A stretch of DNA of 21,196 nt, from contig DAJQ01000034.1 of assembly GCA_002496395.1 (NCBI GenBank), forward strand, positions 17,140 to 38,335, written 5' to 3'. Source of the DNA: Methanocorpusculaceae archaeon UBA456. Its GTDB lineage: Archaea > Halobacteriota > Methanomicrobia > Methanomicrobiales > Methanocorpusculaceae. Numbering within the stretch: the first letter of the stretch is position 1; each line of letters starts with the position of its first letter. Shown here in pieces: positions 13,049 to 21,109 of this stretch. The notes below the pieces were generated by a model that was not told the DNA's origin, ran no database searches, and was given only the letters and a program-made list of their open reading frames with translations. The translations under genes and the position numbers were made by a program.

Positions 13049-14248
13049 CTATCCAAGCAGAAGCATCATCGCCACCGCACAGAGGCCTCCTCCCAGGGTG
13101 GCAAGGAGGTTTGTGCCCGCGTTTCCGATGATCCCCCGGTTTTCAAGCGTCGCACCGATGACACTGTCGATATTGGTTCCGAGGAATCCTGCCAGAACGC
13201 AGATGAAGAAGACCGGAAGTGAGATCATCTGGAGACCAAAGGCAAGTCCGGCGATCATAGCGGATCCAAGGAGCGATGCCGCCTCGCCCTTCACCGTGAT
13301 GCCCCCGTTTGTTCCTTCAGGCACCTGCTTCAGGGTGGTGATCATAATCGGCCGCCCCCCGGTAACCCCTATCTCGGAGGCGACGGTATCTGCGGTTGCG
13401 GTTGCGATACTTCCGACAAAGAGGGCCGCCCAGAGGGGATCCCCTGTCAGGCCGAAGATGACGGCCGCCCCGGTTCCAACGAGCCCGTTTGAGAAGGCAT
13501 TCTTGTAACCACGTGCCCCGCCCCGCTCCTGTTCGACCCCCATCGCCTTCTTCCGGGCAAACTGAAACCGGGTGCTTGCAGATCCGATGATGAAGAAGGC
13601 GAGCATCACCAGGAACCACCGGACATCGGCAAAGACGATCAGTAATACCCCGATGAGCGCTCCCGAGAAGAGGCCGGAGAGATCCGCTGCACCGACGCGG
13701 AACGATGAGTACCCAAAGATGAGTGCGATCGCTGCTGCAAGGAAGAGGAGGAGGATATCGACCTGGAAATCGAGATCGACGAAGAGGAAGATCGTCATTG
13801 CCACCCCGAGCATGATGATCATATAGGCATCCTCCCTGCCCTCCAGAATTGACCTGAGCATCAGCGCAACCAGCACCCCGATGATCAACACCAGCGGCTC
13901 GATACTCCCAAGGTATGCCATCACGAGAAGAGCGCCTGCACATGCCCCCACAGTATAATGGATATATGCACGTCTCCCCTCTCCGGCTGCCCGGTATGCC
14001 AGTTCGCCAAGTGTGACGATTGCAACGGTGGCGCCAAATGCGACAAGCGGGAGGATTCCTATCCCATACAGGAGGGCAGTGGCTCCGAGTGCAAGCGAAA
14101 CATACCGGGTACCCCGGATCAGGTAGAGGACTGCTGAGAAAGCGATGACAAAGATTGCGAAGAGCCATGCTGGCTGGATGAGGGGGGAGACGAAGACTCC
14201 CAGGATGGCAACAACGGTTGCCGCCAGAAGGCGCGGCTGATTCTGCAT
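13049..14248 (-). CDS. DUF92-family integral membrane protein
   Basis: This very hydrophobic protein of 399 residues has about a dozen membrane segments. The C-terminal half carries the DUF92 pattern: RKKAMG, GYKNAFSNGLVGTGAA, ATADTVASEIG and the GITVKGEAASLLGSA region, then LAGFLGTNIDSVIGATLE. The family includes plant VTE6, a phytyl-phosphate kinase, so a role with isoprenoid phosphates is possible. The first 190 or so residues are additional membrane segments not found in the shortest family members. The ATG at 14248 is preferred over the GTG at 14290, whose extra residues (RTFISHVHQFFLF) lack a ribosome-binding site. It is divergent from valS. Confidence 0.85.
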   Translation of the reverse strand: MQNQPRLLAATVVAILGVFVSPLIQPAWLFAIFVIAFSAVLYLIRGTRYVSLALGATALLYGIGILPLVAFGATVAIVTLGELAYRAAGEGRRAYIHYTVGACAGALLVMAYLGSIEPLVLIIGVLVALMLRSILEGREDAYMIIMLGVAMTIFLFVDLDFQVDILLLFLAAAIALIFGYSSFRVGAADLSGLFSGALIGVLLIVFADVRWFLVMLAFFIIGSASTRFQFARKKAMGVEQERGGARGYKNAFSNGLVGTGAAVIFGLTGDPLWAALFVGSIATATADTVASEIGVTGGRPIMITTLKQVPEGTNGGITVKGEAASLLGSAMIAGLAFGLQMISLPVFFICVLAGFLGTNIDSVIGATLENRGIIGNAGTNLLATLGGGLCAVAMMLLLG

Positions 14249-14314
14249 GAATAGAAAGAATTGGTGAACGTGAGAGATGAAGGTTCGCACGCTCTGCCAA
14301 TTGGGGTGCGATCA

Positions 14315-14322
14315 GTATATCA
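14315..14322 (+). promoter_or_regulatory. TATA box of valS
   Basis: GTATATCA is centred about 28 bp before the valS ATG at 14347. This predicts a leaderless or nearly leaderless transcript. No Shine-Dalgarno precedes the start, which agrees. Confidence 0.5.
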
Positions 14323-14346
14323 GATGACGCAGACAACCTGTTATAA

Positions 14347-16944
14347 ATGTCGTCACCCGAGGATCTCTCAAAAACCTATGATTATGCCGAGGTTGAGCGG
14401 CGATGGCTCGATCAATGGCGTGATGAAGACTTTTATTTTGACTGGAAATCAGCAAAACCACGATACGTCATCGATACTCCCCCTCCTTACCCGACCGGCC
14501 GCCTGCACATCGGGCATGCACTGAACTGGGTCTACATGGATATCGTTGCCCGTTATAAACGGATGCGCGGCTATAATGTGATGTTCCCACAGGGGTGGGA
14601 CTGCCATGGCCTCCCGACAGAAGTGAAGGTTGAAGAGATCCATGGGATCACAAAGAATGATGTTCCACGGGAAGAGTTCCGGCAGATGTGCCGTGATCTC
14701 ACACGCGACAACATCGAAATGATGCGCCATTCCCTCAGGCTGATGGGCTTCTCAGTCGACTGGAGCAACGAATACATAACGATGGATGAGTCGTACTTTG
14801 GCCTTACCCAGGCATCGTTTCTGAGGATGCTAAAAGACGGCTACATCTACCAGTCCGAACATCCTGTCAACTACTGCACCCGGTGCGAGACCGCGATCGC
14901 CTTTGCAGAGGTTGCCTATACCGAGAACACCACGCTCCTCAACTACTTTGATTTTGATGGTGTTGAGATCGCAACCACCCGTCCCGAGCTCCTTGCAGCA
15001 TGTGTAGCCGTAGCCGTCCATCCAAAAGATTCCCGGTATGACAACCTGAAGGGAAAGACCCTCACCGTCCCGATCTTCTCCTACCCGGTACCGGTGATCG
15101 AGGATGAAGCAGTTGATCCGGCATTTGGATCCGGTGCGGTGATGATCTGCACCTTCGGCGACAAGCAGGATGTCGTCTGGTGGAAGTCACACAACCTCGA
15201 CCTCAGATCAGCAATCGATCAGAAAGGGGTGATGACCGCTCTCTGTGGAAAATATGCAGGCATGAAGGCGAAAGAGTGCCGGGACGCGATCCTCTCGGAT
15301 ATGAAGGGATCCGGTATCCTGAAACGGCAGGAAGATCTTCCCCAGCGGGTCGGCACCTGCTGGCGGTGCCAGACCCCGATTGAGATCCTCTCGGCACGAC
15401 AGTGGTTTGTGAAGGTGAAGCCCGAGGAGATCACCCGGTCTGCTGAAGAGATCAACTGGTATCCCGAACATATGCTGACCCGTCTTCTGAACTGGACGCA
15501 ACAGATGGAATGGGACTGGTGCATCTCCCGGCAGCGCCTCTTTGCAACGCCGATCCCGGTCTGGTTCTGTGCAGACTGTAATGAGATGATCCTCCCCGAT
15601 CCGGAGGATCTCCCCATCGACCCGACGGTGGATTCCCCAAAACACCCCTGCCCGTCCTGTGGATCAACAAATTTTACCGGCGAGACAGATGTCCTTGACA
15701 CCTGGATGGACTCATCCATCTCCCCGCTTGCCATCACAAAGTGGGACGGGAAGACCACGCCCGCGATCTATCCTACCCAGCTCCGGCCGCAGGGGCATGA
15801 CATCATCCGGACATGGGCATTCTATACGATCCTCAGGTCTGTTGCCCTCACCGGTGAGAAGCCCTGGGATGGGATTATGGTTAACGGTATGGTGCTCGGG
15901 GAAGACGGGTTCAAGATGTCAAAATCACGGAACAACGTCATCACCCCGGACGAGCTGATCGATCGGTATGGTGTCGACGCCCTCCGCCAGTGGGCAGCCG
16001 TTGGTGCGGCAATGGGATCAGATATCACCTTCTCATGGAATGATGTGGTCGCCGCATCACGGTTCCAGACAAAGATGTGGAATATCGTCCGCTTCTCCCT
16101 GCTCCAGATCAGAAAAGATGCATCAACCACTGCCGAAGCACCCGCAGAACTGGCAGATCGCTGGCTCCTCTCAAGACTTTCATCCACTATTGAAGAGGTG
16201 ACTGATGCCCTTGACGCATACCAGTATGATCGGGGACTGAAAGCGATCCGCGACTTTGCATGGTCATCCTTAGCAGACAACTATCTCGAACTCGTCAAGG
16301 GGAGGCTCTATTCCGACCTCCCATCCCGTGCCGGTGCCGTCTTCACCTTAAAGATCGCACTTGACACCCTTTGCAGGCTACTTGCCCCCTATACGCCCTT
16401 CTTTGCAAGCGAGTGTTACTATCACCTGTCAGGTGACCGGATCATCGACCAGGGATGGCCGGAACTTCGTTTCGAAGATGCCGAAGCAGAAGAGATCGGC
16501 GTTCTCCTCGTCTCTGTCGTCTCCGAACTGAGAAGATATAAGCATGAAGCCGGCCTTGCCCTGAATGCGCCGCTTGGCCATGTGACCATCTACACCCCCG
16601 GCATCACAATCGATGACGGAGGGGATGCCGGGAGGTGTACGAATGCGGAGATTGAATGGCGATCAGATGAACCCCATCTTGACCGCGTCCTCTCGGATAT
16701 CACCTTCAATATGGGGATTATCGGGCCCACCTTCAGAAAGGAGGCAAATGCCGTGATGCAGGCGATCAGGGCGCTCCCACCAGAAGCACTTGAAGCGGGA
16801 GTCAATTCAGTTCTGGTGAATGGATCTGAGATCGCTCTTCCCGAGGGTGCATACACCCCTGTCTTCTCCTATGCAATCGGGGGAGAAGAGGTGGTGCTCC
16901 TCACTATCCCAGGCGCCCTGCTTGCGATCCGCACACACGCCTGA
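14347..16944 (+). CDS. valS: Valyl-tRNA synthetase
   Basis: This class I synthetase charges tRNA-Val. The 865-residue archaeal form has HIGH at about 54-57, PQGWDCHGLPTEVKVEE, and the KMSKS loop as KMSKS at about 523-527. The editing domain is marked by ATTRPELLAACVAVAVHPKD. Cysteine pairs (CWRC at about 338-341, and CADC with CPSC at about 410-440) form zinc-ribbon insertions. The C-terminal anticodon-binding helical domain starts near residue 600. The start at 14347 is leaderless with a TATA box 28 bp upstream. The 3' end overlaps the convergent tmk gene by 41 bp (16904-16944). Confidence 0.97.
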   Translation: MSSPEDLSKTYDYAEVERRWLDQWRDEDFYFDWKSAKPRYVIDTPPPYPTGRLHIGHALNWVYMDIVARYKRMRGYNVMFPQGWDCHGLPTEVKVEEIHGITKNDVPREEFRQMCRDLTRDNIEMMRHSLRLMGFSVDWSNEYITMDESYFGLTQASFLRMLKDGYIYQSEHPVNYCTRCETAIAFAEVAYTENTTLLNYFDFDGVEIATTRPELLAACVAVAVHPKDSRYDNLKGKTLTVPIFSYPVPVIEDEAVDPAFGSGAVMICTFGDKQDVVWWKSHNLDLRSAIDQKGVMTALCGKYAGMKAKECRDAILSDMKGSGILKRQEDLPQRVGTCWRCQTPIEILSARQWFVKVKPEEITRSAEEINWYPEHMLTRLLNWTQQMEWDWCISRQRLFATPIPVWFCADCNEMILPDPEDLPIDPTVDSPKHPCPSCGSTNFTGETDVLDTWMDSSISPLAITKWDGKTTPAIYPTQLRPQGHDIIRTWAFYTILRSVALTGEKPWDGIMVNGMVLGEDGFKMSKSRNNVITPDELIDRYGVDALRQWAAVGAAMGSDITFSWNDVVAASRFQTKMWNIVRFSLLQIRKDASTTAEAPAELADRWLLSRLSSTIEEVTDALDAYQYDRGLKAIRDFAWSSLADNYLELVKGRLYSDLPSRAGAVFTLKIALDTLCRLLAPYTPFFASECYYHLSGDRIIDQGWPELRFEDAEAEEIGVLLVSVVSELRRYKHEAGLALNAPLGHVTIYTPGITIDDGGDAGRCTNAEIEWRSDEPHLDRVLSDITFNMGIIGPTFRKEANAVMQAIRALPPEALEAGVNSVLVNGSEIALPEGAYTPVFSYAIGGEEVVLLTIPGALLAIRTHA

Positions 16945-17518
16945 TCTCATCTTCCACAAAGGAGGCGATCGCCTCCATCTCCTCTTCTGCATCAATCAGA
17001 ACAAATCGCTCCGGCTCTACCTCTGCACGGGCGAGATACTCCTGCTGGACTGCAGCGAGCACCTCTTCGCGCTCAAAATGCTCACGCTGGCCCCCCCTGT
17101 CAATCCTCCTGAGTGCAACAGCCGGGGGGATCACCAGCAGGAACGTCAGATCCGGGGTGAGGGACCAGCCATCATGGAGGGCGGTAAGCCATCTGCGTGG
17201 ATCTTCGATCACCCCTGCAAGGGTCACCTGCTGGTATGCAAACCGTGAATCCGTGAACCGGTCTGAGATCACTATTCTTCCCTCTGCAAGAGCAGGGCGA
17301 AGAATCGTCTTCAGATGCATTGCATGATCGGCAACAAAGAGGAGGGCCTCAGAGATCGGATCTTCTTCTTTCGCAATCGCCTGCCTGACTGCCTTTCCGA
17401 TCCAGGTCGCCCCCGGCTCGCGCGTGAAGACGCAGTTGAGATCGGATAATGATGTTTTGAGTGTTTCAACCAGGGTACTCTTCCCTGATCCGTCAATTCC
17501 TTCGATTGTTATCAGCAG
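16904..17518 (-). CDS. tmk: Thymidylate kinase with a non-canonical start codon
   Basis: This enzyme phosphorylates dTMP to dTDP. The complete 204-residue frame reads MLITIEGIDGSGKST (P-loop at 7-15), TREPG (32-36), and VISDRF (83-88), followed by a LID-like region around LRRIDRGG. No ATG, GTG or TTG exists in frame before residue 67 (17320), and starting there would delete the P-loop. The in-frame CTG at 17518 gives the typical family N-terminus and is preceded by AGGAGG about 8 nt upstream; the ATT three bases earlier is the alternative. The frame is clean with no stop back to the start. It overlaps the HisA-like gene's stop by 7 bp and the convergent valS by 41 bp. Confidence 0.9.
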   Translation of the reverse strand: MLITIEGIDGSGKSTLVETLKTSLSDLNCVFTREPGATWIGKAVRQAIAKEEDPISEALLFVADHAMHLKTILRPALAEGRIVISDRFTDSRFAYQQVTLAGVIEDPRRWLTALHDGWSLTPDLTFLLVIPPAVALRRIDRGGQREHFEREEVLAAVQQEYLARAEVEPERFVLIDAEEEMEAIASFVEDEIRRVCGSQAGRLG

Positions 17519-18183
17519 AATGTTCCCCTCCTGATCAGATCCGGTGGCACTTTCCCGGTATGGATCGCGGTTGCGATGATCGCCCCGTCATATCCTGCTG
17601 TTGCGAGTGTATCGAGATCCGCACAATCCCTGACTCCTCCCCCATACAGGAGCGGCAGGTCTGTTGCAGATCTGATCCGCTCCACCTCGGCGCGGACGAT
17701 TCCGCACTCGCCACCGACTGCGGAGATATGCAGGAAGATGCAGCCCGAGAATCCCCAGTCCTCTGCGCGGGAGAGGATCACCTCTGGTTCCTCCCCTCCC
17801 GGCAGGACACGTCCGTCTTTCACATCCACGCTCAGGTACCCGCCTGAAAAACCCGCGAGATCACTCCCTGCGGTTTCGGTGCCGATGACATTCTCGATAA
17901 AGGGCGCATCAAGCATATCGAGCGGCCCCCTGCATCCCCGGTCAATGTAACAGCGGGAGACACGATCTCCAAGTCCAAGCACCGTCTCGTCATGTGATCC
18001 CACGCCCGCGATCCGGTCCAGGTCTGCAATATAGATCGATCGTGGCCGTACCGCTTCGATGTATCCCCGTGGCTCGGCGGTTGGTGAGATGCCCCAGGTA
18101 AGGGGAGCATATTCCGAGCGCCTTCCTGCTCTGCCGTGAACCACATGGCCGCCTTTGAGATCAAGTGCACAAATGAGCTGCAT
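17512..18183 (-). CDS. HisA/HisF-family related TIM-barrel protein
   Basis: This (beta-alpha)8-barrel protein of 223 residues is related to the histidine-pathway isomerase HisA. Counterparts of both HisA catalytic aspartates are present, in ALDLKGGHVV near the N-terminus and in YLSVDVKDGRV at mid-protein. The phosphate-binding loops are YGGGVRDC and IIATAIHTG. The segment VVHGRAGRRSEYAPL replaces the R-L-x-Q-G stretch of true HisA. It resembles the HisA/HisF-related family of methanogens, so the substrate may differ from ProFAR. The ATG at 18183 is chosen because the residues before it do not fit the first barrel strand. It is divergent from mfnB across 43 bp and is co-transcribed with tmk. 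Confidence 0.85.
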   Translation of the reverse strand: MQLICALDLKGGHVVHGRAGRRSEYAPLTWGISPTAEPRGYIEAVRPRSIYIADLDRIAGVGSHDETVLGLGDRVSRCYIDRGCRGPLDMLDAPFIENVIGTETAGSDLAGFSGGYLSVDVKDGRVLPGGEEPEVILSRAEDWGFSGCIFLHISAVGGECGIVRAEVERIRSATDLPLLYGGGVRDCADLDTLATAGYDGAIIATAIHTGKVPPDLIRRGTFC

Positions 18184-18226
18184 GATAGAACGCAATCACT
18201 ATTATCATCGGAGATCATTAAGTTCT
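18184..18226. promoter_or_regulatory. Divergent promoter between the HisA-like gene and mfnB
   Basis: The two start codons are 43 bp apart. CTATTATC (18199-18206) lies about 25 bp before the mfnB ATG. On the minus strand CTTAATGATC (about 18221-18212) lies about 34 bp before the HisA-like ATG. Shared control of the two genes is likely. Confidence 0.4.
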
Positions 18227-18919
18227 ATGGAATTACTTGTCAGCCCGAGTTCTTTGGAAGAGGCGAAACTCTCTCTTTCTGCTGACATCATCGATGTAAA
18301 ACGTCCCGCTGAAGGATCGCTTGGTGCAAATTTCCCCTGGGTGATCCGTTCGATCAAAGAGATTGCAGAAGGAAAGCCGATCTCCGCTGCCATTGGCGAT
18401 TTCGCTCCAAAGCCCGGAACAGCCGCACTTGCGGCATATGGGGCCGCCTGTGCCGGAGCTGATTATGTCAAGATCGGCCTCATGTTCTCTGATCCTGATG
18501 ACGCGCGCCAGGTGATCAGGGCGGTTGTCAAGGCGATCAAACCTGAGTTCCCCGAGAAGACGGTCGTCATTGCAGCATACTCAGATTATGAGCGGCTCGC
18601 GACGATCTCTCCTTTTGATATGGCTGCAATTGCCGGAGAAGAGGGTGCGGATATATCGATGATCGATACCGGATTAAAGGATGGAAAGAGTACCTTTGCA
18701 TTCATGGATGAAGCTGCTCTCACCACGTTTACACGTGAGAACAGGCAGCTTGGTATGAAGACTGCACTTGCGGGCTCTCTTGCCTTTGACGATCTCTCCT
18801 TTTTAAAGCGGATTGATCCCGATATCATCGGTGTCCGGGGCATGGTCTGTGGTGGTGACCGGTCATGCACGATTCAGCCTGAGCTGGTTGAGAAAGCGCT
18901 GGCCATGGTCAGGAGCTGA
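18227..18919 (+). CDS. mfnB: (5-formylfuran-3-yl)methyl phosphate synthase, methanofuran biosynthesis
   Basis: MfnB condenses two glyceraldehyde-3-phosphate molecules into the furan precursor of methanofuran, the C1 carrier of methanogenesis. At 230 residues the TIM-barrel protein is of usual length. It begins MELLVSPSSLEEA and carries IIDVKRPAEGSLGANFPWVI with the probable Schiff-base lysine (Lys25), and ADYVKIGLM with a second conserved lysine (Lys82). The C-terminal phosphate loop includes GVRGMVCGGDR. The ATG at 18227 is preceded by a TATA-like element at leaderless distance. guaB follows 5 bp after its stop, so the two form an operon. This gene is the strongest evidence for a methanogen. 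Confidence 0.96.
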   Translation: MELLVSPSSLEEAKLSLSADIIDVKRPAEGSLGANFPWVIRSIKEIAEGKPISAAIGDFAPKPGTAALAAYGAACAGADYVKIGLMFSDPDDARQVIRAVVKAIKPEFPEKTVVIAAYSDYERLATISPFDMAAIAGEEGADISMIDTGLKDGKSTFAFMDEAALTTFTRENRQLGMKTALAGSLAFDDLSFLKRIDPDIIGVRGMVCGGDRSCTIQPELVEKALAMVRS

Positions 18920-18924
18920 TTGAC

Positions 18925-20391
18925 GTGTTCGAAGAGAAACTGAATATCCCCATATCACTCACCTTTGATGATGTCCTTCTGGAGCCTGCGGAATCCTATG
19001 TTGAGCCGAGTCAGGCCGATGTCCGATCGCGATTCTCGAAGAATATCCCCCTGACGATCCCGATCTGCAGTTCTGCAATGGACACGGTGACCGAGCACGA
19101 GATGGCGATCACGCTTGCCCGTGAAGGGGGAATCGGCGTTCTTCACCGGAACCTCAGTGCTGAAGACGAGGCTGAGATGGTCAGGATCGTCAAGCGTGCA
19201 GACGATCTCATCGAACGGCATGTCCTCTATGTCGATCCAAAAGCTACAATCATCTCTGTTGAACGCCTGATGAATGAGCACGGCATCGGCGGAGCACCTG
19301 TTGTCGAGGACGGCCAGCTGATTGGAATCGTCAGCAGGCGGGATATCCGGGCAATCGTTGGGAAGCGTGGTGAGGATCCCGTTGAACAGGTGATGACCCG
19401 GGATCCCTTTACGGTAGGTGATGATGTCACCCCGGAACAGGCACTTGAACTGATGTACATGAAGAAGGTCGAGCGCCTGCCCGTTCTGAGCAAAACAGGA
19501 TCGCTTCTTGGGATCATCACCATGCAGGATATCCTCCAGAAACGGCAGTTCCCACGGGCCAACCGCGATGAGCATGGCAAGCTGAGGGTGGCTGCCGCAG
19601 TCGGCCCCTTTGATTTTGAACGTGCGATGCTCCTTGACGAGGCAGGTGCGGATGCGCTTGTCATCGACTGTGCCCATGGGCATAACATGAATGTCGTCAA
19701 ATCCGTCCGGGATATTAAGGCGAGTGCAAAAGCTGACTGTATTGCAGGCAACATTGCCACCGGGAAGGCGGCATTGGAATTTGTTGATGTCGTTGACGGG
19801 ATCAAGGTCGGGATCGGTCCTGGCTCCATCTGTACCACCCGGGTTGTCGCCGGTGTCGGACTCCCCCAGATATCTGCCATCGCCTCGGTTGCCGATGTGA
19901 TGCATGAGGCAGGTGTTCCGGTCATTGCAGATGGCGGCATCCGGTTCTCAGGCGATGTCGCAAAGGCGATTGCAGCCGGTGCCGACTGTATCATGGTCGG
20001 CAGCATGCTCGCCGGAACCGATGAGTCTCCGGGCAGGATCATCGTCATCAAAGGCAGACGATACAAACAGTACCGTGGCATGGGATCGCTCGGTGTCATG
20101 ACCGGCGGCCAGTCAAGCGACCGGTATTTCCAGGCAAAAGGGATGGGTGCAACGAAGTTTGTTCCTGAAGGTGTCGAAGGAGCAATCCCCTATGTCGGTG
20201 AGGTCTCGGATGTCGTGTACCAGCTCGTCGGCGGCCTGAAGTCCGCAATGGGCTATACCGGTGCCAGGACAATTGAGGATCTGAAGAAACGATCCCGCTT
20301 CGTCAGGATCACCGCTGCCGGGATGAAAGAGAGCCATCCGCATGATATTGTCATTACAGATGAGGCTCCGAACTACCGGCTATCATCGTGA
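18925..20391 (+). CDS. guaB: Inosine-5'-monophosphate dehydrogenase
   Basis: IMPDH oxidises IMP to XMP with NAD, the first committed step to GMP. At 488 residues the length is normal. The N-terminus has LTFDDVLLEPAESYV, and a CBS-domain pair occupies about 95-205 (HGIGGAPVVEDGQLIGIVSRRDI, KKVERLPVLSKTGSLLGIIT). The catalytic cysteine is Cys303 in GPGSICTTR, with the phosphate loop IADGGIRFSGD and flap YRGMGSLGVM. The start codon is GTG (18925), with AGGAG inside the end of mfnB. It is expressed after mfnB as a two-gene operon. Confidence 0.97.
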   Translation: MFEEKLNIPISLTFDDVLLEPAESYVEPSQADVRSRFSKNIPLTIPICSSAMDTVTEHEMAITLAREGGIGVLHRNLSAEDEAEMVRIVKRADDLIERHVLYVDPKATIISVERLMNEHGIGGAPVVEDGQLIGIVSRRDIRAIVGKRGEDPVEQVMTRDPFTVGDDVTPEQALELMYMKKVERLPVLSKTGSLLGIITMQDILQKRQFPRANRDEHGKLRVAAAVGPFDFERAMLLDEAGADALVIDCAHGHNMNVVKSVRDIKASAKADCIAGNIATGKAALEFVDVVDGIKVGIGPGSICTTRVVAGVGLPQISAIASVADVMHEAGVPVIADGGIRFSGDVAKAIAAGADCIMVGSMLAGTDESPGRIIVIKGRRYKQYRGMGSLGVMTGGQSSDRYFQAKGMGATKFVPEGVEGAIPYVGEVSDVVYQLVGGLKSAMGYTGARTIEDLKKRSRFVRITAAGMKESHPHDIVITDEAPNYRLSS

Positions 20392-20443
20392 ATTTTTCCT
20401 TTTTATCGGGTAGGGGGGAGAATCAGAACCTCTCATAGTAATC

Positions 20444-20475
20444 TTTTTATATTGTAAATCCTAACATTATGTTAG
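20444..20475 (+). promoter_or_regulatory. TATA box and palindromic operator of the ArsR-like regulator gene
   Basis: TTTTTATATT (20444-20453) is a clear TATA box centred about 28 bp before the ATG. CTAACATTATGTTAG (20461-20475) is a perfect inverted repeat with 7-bp arms and one central base, ending one base before the ATG at 20477. In a leaderless gene this overlaps the transcription start, so bound protein would block initiation. Autoregulation by the encoded winged-helix protein is likely but inferred. Confidence 0.65.
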
Positions 20476-20476
20476 T

Positions 20477-21109
20477 ATGCCAGATCAGCTCGAGGTCTCC
20501 CGCCTGCTCGACATCCTTGGAAACCGGAATCGAAGGCGTATCATCGAACTGCTTCGCCAGAAGCCGTGCTTTGTAACCGAGATATCTGATCGGCTGATCC
20601 TCTCCCCAAAAGCGGTGATCGAGCACCTGAATATGATGGAGCGGGAAGCCCTCATCGGCTTTTTCCAGGATGAGCGGAGGAGGAAATACTACTATCTCCA
20701 GACAGAATTTGATCTCGTCGTCTCTGTCCGGAACACAAAGGGAGAGCGGCGTACCGCAAGCCTGCCCTCGGCTGATCTCCGGCTGATTGAATCACTCTCG
20801 ATGCTCAGACGGATGTCATATGCACGGGAGCGTATTCTCGATACCCTTGAGAATCTTGAGCGGGATATAGAGGCGACGATGAATGATATCATGAGGATGA
20901 ATCAGGGGGACAAAGGCCATGAAATTGATCTCAATATCATAATCGCCCTCTCTCACCAGGATCTCACCCTTGACGAGCTGGTTGAAGTCATGGAAACCGA
21001 TGCATCTGTGGTACAGGCCTCGCTTGCCACCCTTGTCATGAGGGGCATTGTAACCCTGGATGGCGAACGGTACCGTATTGAGGGGATCTATGAAGCACCA
21101 CAATCCTGA
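20477..21109 (+). CDS. ArsR-type winged-helix transcriptional regulator
   Basis: This 210-residue protein has an N-terminal ArsR-like winged helix-turn-helix: LLDILGNRNRRRIIELLRQ, then FVTEISDRLILSPKAVIEHL with the recognition helix, and a wing around GFFQDERRRKYYYLQ (to about residue 75). A charged helical linker (about 95-145) leads to a second short helix-turn-helix-like module (LTLDELVEVMETDASVVQASLATLVMRGIVTL). No metal-binding cysteine cluster typical of metal-sensing ArsR is visible, so the signal is unknown. It is preceded by a TATA box and a palindrome at the start codon. Regulators with this two-domain layout are common in methanogens. Confidence 0.9.
   Translation: MPDQLEVSRLLDILGNRNRRRIIELLRQKPCFVTEISDRLILSPKAVIEHLNMMEREALIGFFQDERRRKYYYLQTEFDLVVSVRNTKGERRTASLPSADLRLIESLSMLRRMSYARERILDTLENLERDIEATMNDIMRMNQGDKGHEIDLNIIIALSHQDLTLDELVEVMETDASVVQASLATLVMRGIVTLDGERYRIEGIYEAPQS

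Noticed and set aside
14249..14290. GTG start at 14290 for the DUF92 protein.
   Set aside because: No ribosome-binding site, and the first membrane segment fits better from the ATG at 14248; still possible.
18955..20099. Minus-strand open frames of about 300 residues opposite guaB.
   Set aside because: They mirror the codon structure of guaB and contain no domain; they are shadows of a strongly supported gene.
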